NCBI GenBank assembly: GCA_023480605.1
Contig: JAMCWS010000218.1
Coordinates: forward strand, 4,974 to 15,404
Source: a bacterium
GTDB lineage: Bacteria; Sumerlaeota; Sumerlaeia; MVZB01
Reading direction: 5' to 3'
Length of the DNA stretch: 10,431 nt
In this document: piece after piece, positions 1 to 5,812 of the stretch
How positions within the stretch are numbered: position 1 is the first letter of the stretch
Layout: each line of letters opens with the position of its first letter
The notes under the pieces: model-generated
What the model saw: only the letters and a program-made list of their open reading frames with translations
The model's database searches: none
What the model was told of the DNA's origin: nothing
Translations under genes and position numbers: made by a program

Positions 1-1
1 A

Positions 2-265
2 AACATGGAAATGCGCCTGCGCGGCGGGCTGCCCCGCGCCAACGCCGTGCGCTACGTCCACGAGCGCCACGGCGTCAACCGGCTGGCCTGCATCTGCGCC
101 ATCGACCGCGCGGTCCTATCGTCGCTGATGGAATACTGGGTTCCCGATGTGAGCGTCCTCGGTCTTCACGAACTGGTCGGCAACGCGCTCGTCATGGACG
201 GCGAAAAGGAACGCGAACTGAACCTGAGAAGCGAGCCGCTCGAGCGACAAGAGGCTGTGTCATGA
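2..265 (+). CDS. dsrK: DsrK C-terminal fragment (5' end outside window)
   Basis: The reading frame is open from base 2, so this is the last ~87 codons of a gene that starts upstream; the ATGs at 5 and 11 are probably internal. DsrK is the cytoplasmic HdrD-like catalytic subunit of DsrMKJOP, thought to act on the DsrC disulfide/trisulfide. The fragment has the features I associate with the DsrK tail: a GG-L-PRANA segment, a GVNRL-C-CAIDRA segment and a LHELVGNALVM segment. None of the diagnostic cysteine motifs (two ferredoxin clusters, CCG domain) falls inside the window, so the call rests on the tail and on position: its TGA overlaps the dsrJ ATG (ATGA at 262-265), exactly where dsrK sits in the canonical M-K-J-O-P order. 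I considered other soluble proteins but found no better match. The bases upstream would settle it. Confidence 0.75.
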   Translation, partial: NMEMRLRGGLPRANAVRYVHERHGVNRLACICAIDRAVLSSLMEYWVPDVSVLGLHELVGNALVMDGEKERELNLRSEPLERQEAVS

Positions 266-747
266 AACTTTATGGTGGTTCCTACATCATCGCCGGCCTG
301 GTCGTTTTCCTCGGCATTGCGACTTTTCCGATCTGGTACGGCGCGATCGGTCAAAATAAACCGGCGTTTCAAAGTCCGCCCAATCCCGCCGGCGAACAGT
401 GCATCGAACCGAGGGAATACATGCGCGACCGGCACATGCAACTGCTGACGCAATGGCGCGACGAGGCCGTGCGCGGCGGCGACTGGTTTTACACCGCGAC
501 CAGCGGCCGCAAGTGGACCAAGAGCCTTACGCTAACGTGCATGGAGTGCCACGGCAAGGCCGACGCGCAAGGCCGATCGCTCACGGCGGCGACCTACTGC
601 GGCGAGTGTCACGATTACGTGGGCGTGAGTCTTTACTGCTGGGATTGCCATGTCGATCCGGCCGCGCCGTCGGCGGCCGGATCGGCGGGGCGAAAGGTTG
701 CGCTGGCCGCGCACTCCAACGCGAGGAGGCCGGGACGCCATGATTGA
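262..747 (+). CDS. dsrJ: DsrJ, triheme cytochrome c of DsrMKJOP
   Basis: This is the 161-aa periplasmic triheme cytochrome c subunit of the Dsr membrane complex. An N-terminal hydrophobic helix (about residues 7-29) acts as signal anchor. Three CxxCH heme motifs are visible: CMECH at 93-97, CGECH at 113-117 and CWDCH at 126-130. Before them lies the family-typical segment with C47, then MRDRHM (54-59) and a WRD-VR stretch. In Allochromatium DsrJ a cysteine in this region is the proposed ligand of an unusual His/Cys heme; C47 is the equivalent here by inference. The start is set by the ATGA overlap with the upstream gene and by GAGG at 251-254. The last ~28 residues are Ala/Gly/Arg-rich and overlap the dsrO start by 8 bases, so that tail is probably not conserved. 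Coupled translation with dsrK and dsrO is likely. Confidence 0.94.
   Translation: MKLYGGSYIIAGLVVFLGIATFPIWYGAIGQNKPAFQSPPNPAGEQCIEPREYMRDRHMQLLTQWRDEAVRGGDWFYTATSGRKWTKSLTLTCMECHGKADAQGRSLTAATYCGECHDYVGVSLYCWDCHVDPAAPSAAGSAGRKVALAAHSNARRPGRHD
723..729 (+). promoter_or_regulatory. Ribosome binding site for dsrO
   Basis: GAGGAGG lies 10 bases before the ATG at 740, inside the end of dsrJ. It decides the dsrO start: an in-frame ATG at 650 would add 30 Arg-rich residues in front of the Tat signal and has no comparable site. Confidence 0.7.
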
Positions 748-1513
748 CCGGCGCACATTTCTGAAGATATCGACCCTGGTAACTCTAGGCGCCGCCGGCG
801 GCCGCGAACTGGCGGCGGGTTTGGAAGCCATCGATCCGGCGGCGCTGCCCGCAGCCGGAGCGGCCGGCGCGGCGAAACGCTGGGCGCTGGTCATCGACGT
901 CGCGAAATGCCTGGAGACGCCGGACTGCGACCGCTGCATCGCCGCCTGCAACCGGGGCCACAACGTGCCGCGCATCGATGACGACCGCCATGAAGTCAAG
1001 TGGATTTGGAAGGAACCGTTTGAACAGGCCTTTCCCGATCAGGAGAATCCTTGGCTCGACGACAAGTTGAAGAGCGCCCCGGTGCTGACGCTGTGCAACC
1101 ATTGCGACAATCCGCCGTGCGTGCGCGTCTGCCCGACGAAGGCGACCTTCCGGCGGCCCGACGGGATCGTCGACATGGATTTGCACCGTTGCATCGGCTG
1201 CCGCTATTGCATGGTGGCCTGTCCCTACGGCTCGCGCAGCTTCAACTGGATGAATCCGCGGCCCCATATACCGCGGATCGATCCGGAATATCCCACGCGA
1301 ACCAAGGGCGTGGTTGAGAAATGCACGTTTTGCGTCGAGCGCCTCGACAAGGGGCAGGCCCCGCTATGCGCCGCGGCCTGCCCGGCGGGCGCGCTCGTTT
1401 TCGGTGACTTGTCGGACGACACGTCCGAGGTCAGGAAACGGCTGAAGAGCCGATTCGCGCTGCAACGCAAGGCGGCGCTGGGCACCAAGCCCATGGTTTT
1501 TTACCTGATCTGA
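740..1513 (+). CDS. dsrO: DsrO, Tat-exported 4x[4Fe-4S] ferredoxin subunit
   Basis: This 257-aa protein is the periplasmic iron-sulfur subunit of DsrMKJOP, passing electrons between DsrJ hemes and the membrane protein DsrP. Residues 4-9 are RRTFLK, a twin-arginine export motif, followed by a hydrophobic Ala/Gly stretch to about residue 45. Sixteen cysteines form four cluster sets: C57/C63/C66/C70, C119/C122/C127/C131, C151/C154/C157/C161 and C195/C198/C210/C214, the arrangement of the HybA/NrfC/DsrO family. The start at 740 is preferred over 650 because it places the Tat motif at the N-terminus and has a GAGGAGG site. The gene overlaps dsrJ by 8 bases. Unlike the other junctions, its stop is followed by a 134-bp gap before dsrP. 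Confidence 0.94.
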   Translation: MIDRRTFLKISTLVTLGAAGGRELAAGLEAIDPAALPAAGAAGAAKRWALVIDVAKCLETPDCDRCIAACNRGHNVPRIDDDRHEVKWIWKEPFEQAFPDQENPWLDDKLKSAPVLTLCNHCDNPPCVRVCPTKATFRRPDGIVDMDLHRCIGCRYCMVACPYGSRSFNWMNPRPHIPRIDPEYPTRTKGVVEKCTFCVERLDKGQAPLCAAACPAGALVFGDLSDDTSEVRKRLKSRFALQRKAALGTKPMVFYLI

Positions 1514-1647
1514 GGCGCCGTTGCGGCTGACATGATCGCACGTTTATCACGAGCTCGATTACGATCACGATCGCGAGCACGAGCACGAGCGAGAATACGA
1601 GCAGGAATAGGCATCGGAAAGTAAATACTCACTTACGGGTGTGACAC
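1514..1647 (+). other. dsrO-dsrP intergenic gap
   Basis: This is the only sizeable gap inside the respiratory block. It holds the degenerate hexamer repeat described separately, then a relatively A/T-rich stretch (about 1605-1635) before dsrP. I see no convincing -35/-10 pair: CTGACA at 1527 resembles a -35 but lacks a -10 at proper spacing. No stem followed by a T tract is evident. It could contain a promoter for dsrP and the downstream genes, but the sequence does not show one clearly. Confidence 0.5.
1548..1607 (+). repeat. Degenerate tandem hexamer repeat (CACGAG/CACGAT type)
   Basis: From 1548 the sequence reads in exact six-base units: CACGAG, CTCGAT, TACGAT, CACGAT, CGCGAG, CACGAG, CACGAG, CGAGAA, TACGAG, CAGGAA. 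Most units fit the pattern YRCGAK with one or two changes, and two adjacent copies are identical (1578-1589). It lies entirely between dsrO and dsrP and encodes nothing recognisable. It may be a slippage-derived spacer or a regulatory/structural element; the sequence alone cannot tell. Confidence 0.75.
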
Positions 1648-2886
1648 ATGCTCGAAAAAGCCTTGACCGGAAAGCCCCGTTACTGGGTGTGGATCGCGTG
1701 CCTGGCGGCCGCCGCCGGCGCCGGGGTATTCACGTGGGCTTATCAACTGTCTTCGGATTCGGAATCGACCGGGCTGGGCCGCGACGTGCCGTGGGGCGCC
1801 TTCATCGCCAATTACACGTTCATGGTCGGCGTGGCCGCCTCGGCGGTCATGGTCGTCCTGCCTTATTACCTGCACGACTACAAGCGTTTCGGCCGCATCA
1901 CCGTGCTGGGTGAGTTTATCGCCGTCGCCGCCGTGGCCGTGGCCATCCTGTTCATCATGGCCGACCTGGGCCAACCCCAGCGCGCCCTCAACCTGGCTCT
2001 GCATCCGACGCCGGGCTCGCCGTTCTTCTGGAACATGGTCCTTCTCAACGGTTACCTGTTGCTGAACCTGGCGCTGGGATGGCTCGGTCTCGACGCCGAG
2101 CGCAACCATATCCCCGCCTCGAAATGGGTCAGGATCGTCTCCATCTTTTCGATCCCCTGGGCGGTCAGCATCCACACGCTCACGTCGTTCGTCTACGCCG
2201 GGCTGATCGCCCACCCGTTCTGGAACACGGCCATCATGGGGCCGCGTTTCCTGGCCTCGGCGTTTGCGGCCGGTCCGGCCCTGCTCATTCTGCTGTGCAT
2301 GCTGGTGCGGCGAGTCTCGCGCTTCGACCCGGGACGCGAGGCGATCCAGAAAGTCGCGACCATTGTCTGCTATGCGATGATCGTCGACATCTTCTTCATC
2401 CTCATGGAATTCTTCTCGGCCTTCTACGGCGGCTCGGCCGAGCATACCGCCTCGCTGCGCTACCTCTGGATCGGGCTCGATGGCCACCGCATGATGGTTC
2501 CCCTGATGTGGACCTCCGCGGTGCTGGGCGTCTCGGGGGTGGTCATTCTGCTCGTTCCCGCGCTGCGGCGCACCGAGGGTTGGCTGGCGCTGGCCTGCGG
2601 GGCGATTTTCATCGCCACGTGGATCGACAAAGGCATGGGGCTGATTGTGGGCGGCTTCGCGGTGAGCCCGATGGGGAGGATAAACGATTATGTGCCGACT
2701 CTATCCGAAATAATCATCAGCATCGGCATCTACGCCGCGGGGGCGTTGATCCTGACCGTGCTCTATAAGATCGCGGTCGCCGTCAAGGAAGCCGAGATCC
2801 CGCAGGCGCCGTCGGACCAACGCGCTGAGGTTCTCGCGGCGCCGCTCCGACCGGAAACCGAGCTGAGAGAAATGGGACGAGTATGA
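1648..2886 (+). CDS. dsrP: DsrP, NrfD-type quinone-interacting membrane subunit
   Basis: This 412-aa integral membrane protein is the quinone-interacting subunit of DsrMKJOP that pairs with DsrO. I count about ten hydrophobic helices (near 12-32, 52-74, 88-105, 126-147, 165-188, 197-220, 237-258, 283-304, 310-336 and 353-376), the NrfD/PsrC superfamily fold. The ADLGQP segment (105-110) after the third helix and an RRVSRFDPGR loop (221-230) fit DsrP. The C-terminal ~35 residues are polar and charged, probably cytoplasmic. The start is constrained: an in-frame TGA lies at 1642-1644, so ATG 1648 is the first possible start; its ribosome site is weak (GGGTG at 1637-1641). Its stop overlaps the next ATG (ATGA, 2883-2886), so dsrP is coupled to the downstream Hmc/Tmc-like module rather than closely to dsrO. 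Confidence 0.92.
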   Translation: MLEKALTGKPRYWVWIACLAAAAGAGVFTWAYQLSSDSESTGLGRDVPWGAFIANYTFMVGVAASAVMVVLPYYLHDYKRFGRITVLGEFIAVAAVAVAILFIMADLGQPQRALNLALHPTPGSPFFWNMVLLNGYLLLNLALGWLGLDAERNHIPASKWVRIVSIFSIPWAVSIHTLTSFVYAGLIAHPFWNTAIMGPRFLASAFAAGPALLILLCMLVRRVSRFDPGREAIQKVATIVCYAMIVDIFFILMEFFSAFYGGSAEHTASLRYLWIGLDGHRMMVPLMWTSAVLGVSGVVILLVPALRRTEGWLALACGAIFIATWIDKGMGLIVGGFAVSPMGRINDYVPTLSEIIISIGIYAAGALILTVLYKIAVAVKEAEIPQAPSDQRAEVLAAPLRPETELREMGRV

Positions 2887-4289
2887 GTCCGGCGGAACCT
2901 AAACCACGCAAATACAGTTATTACGTCGAAGCCAGGGCGCTGGAAGTCACCGACCGTCCCCGCAGGTTTCTCGAAACGTTCGCGGCGGTGCTCGAACATT
3001 CCAATTACGCCGTCGCGCTGGATGCCTACGCCCGTGTTTGCAGTAAATGCGGCCGTTGCGCCGACCGCTGCCAATTGTATGAAACGACCGGCGAGGAGCG
3101 CGACGTCCCCGGCGGCCGCGGGGATCTGCTGCTGCGGGTCTACCGGCGTTACTTCACCATTGGCGGGCGCCTCAAAGCCCGCCTGGTCGGCGGCTTCACG
3201 CTCACCGATGAGTATCTGGACCGGATGGCCGAGGAGTATTACCGCTGCGTGGCCTGCCGCCGCTGCAAAGAGGTTTGCCCGATGGGCATCGACCAAGGGC
3301 TCATCACCCATCTCGCGCGCTGGCTGCTTGCCGAGGTGGGCGTGACGCCCAAGGCGTTGGTGCTCGCCGTCCGCGAACAACTCCAGGGCGTGGGCAACAC
3401 GTCGGCGATCCCGGTGGCGGCGCTCAAGAACACCTGCGAATTCCTCGAAGAGGAACTCCAGGACATCTACGGCGTCACCATCCAATTTCCCTTTGACGTC
3501 GAAGGCGCCGAGCACGTCTTTTTCCCGGCCGTCTCCGATTACCTGCTCGAACCCGACACGCTCATGGCCAATGCGGCGGTGATGCACGTGAGCGGCGGTT
3601 CCTGGACGATCGGCACGGGGAATTACGACGGGATCAACTACGGCCTGTTTTACAGCGACCGCATGATGGAGCGGATCGTCGGCAGGCTGGTGGCCGAGGT
3701 GCGGCGCCTGAAGGCGCGGAAGATCCTCATCGGCGAATGCGGCCATGCAACGCGCAGCGCCTGGTTCGCGCCGACCTTCTGCGGCCCCGACGCGCCCGAA
3801 GTCGTCAACTTCCTGCAATACACGGCGCGCGCGTTGCGCGAGGGGAAGATCCCCCTCAAGGGCAAAGTGATCGAGGAACGGGTGACGTATCACGACCCGT
3901 GCAACATTGCGCGCGCCGGCCGCATCACCGAGGAGCCGCGCGAGATCCTGCGGGCGATCTGCCGGGATTTCGTCGAGATGACGCCCAACCGCACTCACAA
4001 CCTGTGTTGCGGCGGGGGGAGCGGTCTCGTTTCCGTGGATGAAATCCGTCCGTTCCGCACCCGTAAAATGGGAAAAATGAAAGCCGACCAGATCCGCGCG
4101 ACCGGCGCCAGGATCGTCGCCGCGCCGTGCGCCAACTGCAAGAAGCAACTCCGCGAAGTCTGCGAGGACAACGGCTTGGCGGATGTTCAGGTGGTCGGCG
4201 TCCATGACTTGCTGCTCCGGGCGATTGATTTCGGGGTCGAGCCCAAGGCCGAGGAAAAAGTCGAGTCGTCCAGTCAAGCAATGGCGTGA
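2883..4289 (+). CDS. HdrD-like Fe-S protein (HmcF/TmcB/DsrK type)
   Basis: This 468-aa soluble protein belongs to the heterodisulfide reductase D-like family, which holds two [4Fe-4S] clusters and a catalytic non-cubane-type cluster in CCG domains. The ferredoxin sets are C53/C56/C59/C63 and C122/C125/C128/C132. The C-terminal CCG domain is complete: C340 in HDPCN, C375-C376 in LCCGGGSG, and C416/C419 in PCANCK. The earlier CCG-like half keeps only GECGH around C286, as is common in DsrK/HmcF/TmcB. No signal peptide or membrane helix is visible, so it is cytoplasmic, probably docked on the cytochrome b encoded next. It is a paralogue of the DsrK whose tail opens the window. Family precedent suggests disulfide/trisulfide or cytoplasmic thiol chemistry, but its true partner is unknown. 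It overlaps dsrP by 4 bases. The choice between HmcF-like and TmcB-like is not settled. Confidence 0.88.
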   Translation: MSPAEPKPRKYSYYVEARALEVTDRPRRFLETFAAVLEHSNYAVALDAYARVCSKCGRCADRCQLYETTGEERDVPGGRGDLLLRVYRRYFTIGGRLKARLVGGFTLTDEYLDRMAEEYYRCVACRRCKEVCPMGIDQGLITHLARWLLAEVGVTPKALVLAVREQLQGVGNTSAIPVAALKNTCEFLEEELQDIYGVTIQFPFDVEGAEHVFFPAVSDYLLEPDTLMANAAVMHVSGGSWTIGTGNYDGINYGLFYSDRMMERIVGRLVAEVRRLKARKILIGECGHATRSAWFAPTFCGPDAPEVVNFLQYTARALREGKIPLKGKVIEERVTYHDPCNIARAGRITEEPREILRAICRDFVEMTPNRTHNLCCGGGSGLVSVDEIRPFRTRKMGKMKADQIRATGARIVAAPCANCKKQLREVCEDNGLADVQVVGVHDLLLRAIDFGVEPKAEEKVESSSQAMA

Positions 4290-4298
4290 GGCAAAATC

Positions 4299-5000
4299 AT
4301 GGATTTATGGCTCGAATGGGCGCGGGGACCGCTGTTCCGGATCGCGATCGCCTTCCTGATACTGGGGCTCGTTCGCCACGTGGCGATCGCCGTCTTCGAG
4401 ATCGCCTGGGCCGTGCGCCGTGCGGGCGACAAAAACATCCCCTACCGCAAACTGGCCAGGGCGACGCTGGCTTGGCTGGTTCCCGCCGGCAAACTCGGCC
4501 ACCGGCCGCTCTATGGTTTGACGACCCTGGCGTTTCACGTTTCGATTGTGATCGTGCCGCTCTTTCTGGGCGGCCACATCGCGCTCTGGGCGCGCGCGAC
4601 GGACCTGGCCTGGCCCGCCATTCCCAACCTGCTGGCCGACGTCCTGACCGTGATCGCGACGGCGGCCGCCGTCCTGTTGGTGATCGAACGAATCGCAGCC
4701 CGGGGCCCGCAGATGCTGTCGCGGTTTTCCGATTACGCTTTTCCGCTGCTCATCGCCGTCGTGTTCGGTTCGGGTTTTCTGGCAATGCATCCGGCCTTGA
4801 GCCCGGTCGCGTTCCGGCCGGCGCTGCTCGTTCACGCGCTTGGCGCCAACCTGATCCTCATCTTCATCCCCTTCTCGAAGCTGAGCCACGTCATCCTGAT
4901 GCCGCTGACGCACCTGATCTCCGAAGTGGCCTGGCATTTCCCGCCGCACGCGGGCAGCGAAGTCGGCCTGGCCCTGGGCAAGGAGAATGAACCGGTATGA
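4299..5000 (+). CDS. NarI-like cytochrome b subunit (HmcE/TmcC type)
   Basis: This 233-aa membrane protein resembles the nitrate-reductase gamma/DsrM family, and its length is close to HmcE and TmcC. About five helices are visible (near 12-34, 70-93, 108-130, 147-164 and 174-193). Candidate heme b ligands are H80 and H93 in the second helix and H179 and H197 around the fifth, the usual NarI placement; H164 is another possibility. The segment ADVLTVIATAAAVLLVIERI, the FSDYAFPLLI segment and PFSKLSHVIL match the HmcE/TmcC pattern as I know it. It likely oxidises or reduces quinone and exchanges electrons with the preceding HdrD-like protein. GAGG at 4288-4291 lies 7 bases before the ATG. A rival frame covering nearly the same bases gives an Arg/Pro-rich protein with no helices and is a shadow. 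Confidence 0.88.
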   Translation: MDLWLEWARGPLFRIAIAFLILGLVRHVAIAVFEIAWAVRRAGDKNIPYRKLARATLAWLVPAGKLGHRPLYGLTTLAFHVSIVIVPLFLGGHIALWARATDLAWPAIPNLLADVLTVIATAAAVLLVIERIAARGPQMLSRFSDYAFPLLIAVVFGSGFLAMHPALSPVAFRPALLVHALGANLILIFIPFSKLSHVILMPLTHLISEVAWHFPPHAGSEVGLALGKENEPV

Positions 5001-5812
5001 GCGCCTATGCGATGTTGACCGATACGACCCTTTGCATCGGATGCGAGGCCTGCGTCGACGCGTGCAAGAAAGTAAACGGCCTGGGGCCGGATCGCTTGTG
5101 GCCCGAGCAGAAGGCGATCGATGACCTGTCGGCGACGCGCTACACGACGATCTTGCGACGCCCCGGCCCCCGTTATGTCCGCCAGCAGTGCCGCCATTGC
5201 GTCGATCCCGCCTGCGCGTCGGCGTGCCTTGTCGGCGCGATGCACAAGACGCCCGAAGGTCCGGTGGTGTATGACTCGGGCCGCTGCATGGGGTGCCGTT
5301 ACTGCATGGTGGCCTGTCCTTATGGCATTCCGCGCTACGACTGGAACAAGGCCGTGCCTTACGTGCGCAAGTGCACGATGTGTTACGACCGGCTCAAGGC
5401 CGGCAAGCTGCCGGCGTGCGAAGAGGCCTGCCCCGAAAAAGCGACGATATTCGGCGAGCGCGAGGCGTTGCTGAAAGTGGCCCGGCAGCGACTGCGAGAC
5501 AACCCGAGGAAATACGTTCAACGAATCTACGGCGAAACGGAAGTGGGCGGCACGTCGGTATTGATGATTTCCGACATTCCGCTGGACTTCCTGGCCTGGA
5601 AGCCGCGCCTGGCCGATCAGCCATTGCCGCAATTGACCTGGGCGGCGCTGAGCAAGGTGCCGCCGGTTGTGATCGGCGTCGGCGGCCTGATGGCCGGGAT
5701 TTACTGGGTGATCGGCCGGCGCATGAAAATGCAGGCCCTGGCGGCGGCGGCCGCGGAACAGGCCGCGCAGGCGGCCGAAGATCCGCGGGCCGGGGAAAAG
5801 GGGCGGGAATGA
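4997..5812 (+). CDS. Four-cluster ferredoxin subunit with C-terminal TM helix (HmcB/HybA-like)
   Basis: This 271-aa protein carries sixteen cysteines in four [4Fe-4S] sets: C13/C16/C19/C23, C65/C68/C73/C77, C97/C100/C103/C107 and C126/C129/C141/C145. This is the HybA/HmcB/DsrO family, which relays electrons to or from an NrfD-type membrane partner, encoded immediately downstream. A single hydrophobic helix follows at about 222-240, ended by RRMKM, then an Ala/Glu-rich tail. Unlike DsrO, it has no twin-arginine motif: the first cluster starts at residue 13. The helix with a basic C-terminal flank suggests a periplasmic N-terminus, which conflicts with the missing export signal; either the protein is cytoplasmic or it is exported with a Tat-bearing partner. 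The gene overlaps both neighbours by ATGA. The start is fixed by the overlap at 4997-5000. Confidence 0.88.
   Translation: MSAYAMLTDTTLCIGCEACVDACKKVNGLGPDRLWPEQKAIDDLSATRYTTILRRPGPRYVRQQCRHCVDPACASACLVGAMHKTPEGPVVYDSGRCMGCRYCMVACPYGIPRYDWNKAVPYVRKCTMCYDRLKAGKLPACEEACPEKATIFGEREALLKVARQRLRDNPRKYVQRIYGETEVGGTSVLMISDIPLDFLAWKPRLADQPLPQLTWAALSKVPPVVIGVGGLMAGIYWVIGRRMKMQALAAAAAEQAAQAAEDPRAGEKGRE

Noticed and set aside
650..739. Upstream start for dsrO
   Set aside because: It would put 30 Arg-rich residues before the Tat motif and overlap the heme-binding part of dsrJ; the ATG at 740 has a good ribosome site.
1521..1548. TTGCGG ... TTTATC as a promoter
   Set aside because: The spacing is about right (16), but each hexamer matches the consensus at only about three positions, too weak to call in a GC-rich genome of unknown lineage.
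1548..1607. Hexamer array as a CRISPR
   Set aside because: The units are contiguous six-base repeats without spacers, far too short for CRISPR repeats.
1633..2487. 284-codon open frame on the minus strand
   Set aside because: It is antisense to the dsrP membrane helices; the charged, Asp/Gly/Gln-rich product is the usual shadow of a hydrophobic GC-rich gene.
2763..4277. 504-codon open frame on the minus strand
   Set aside because: It lies opposite the HdrD-like gene, whose cysteine motifs are intact; the minus product is low-complexity, His/Arg/Asp-rich and recognisable as a GC-driven shadow.
4286..4990. 234-codon + strand frame over the cytochrome b gene
   Set aside because: The product is Arg/Pro/Gly-rich with no helices, whereas the overlapping frame at 4299 encodes a clear NarI-like protein with overlap junctions.
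5293..5808. Upstream extension of the NrfD-hexaheme frame
   Set aside because: This part overlaps the four-cluster ferredoxin gene in another frame and reads as non-membrane sequence; the ATGA start at 5809 fits the operon pattern.
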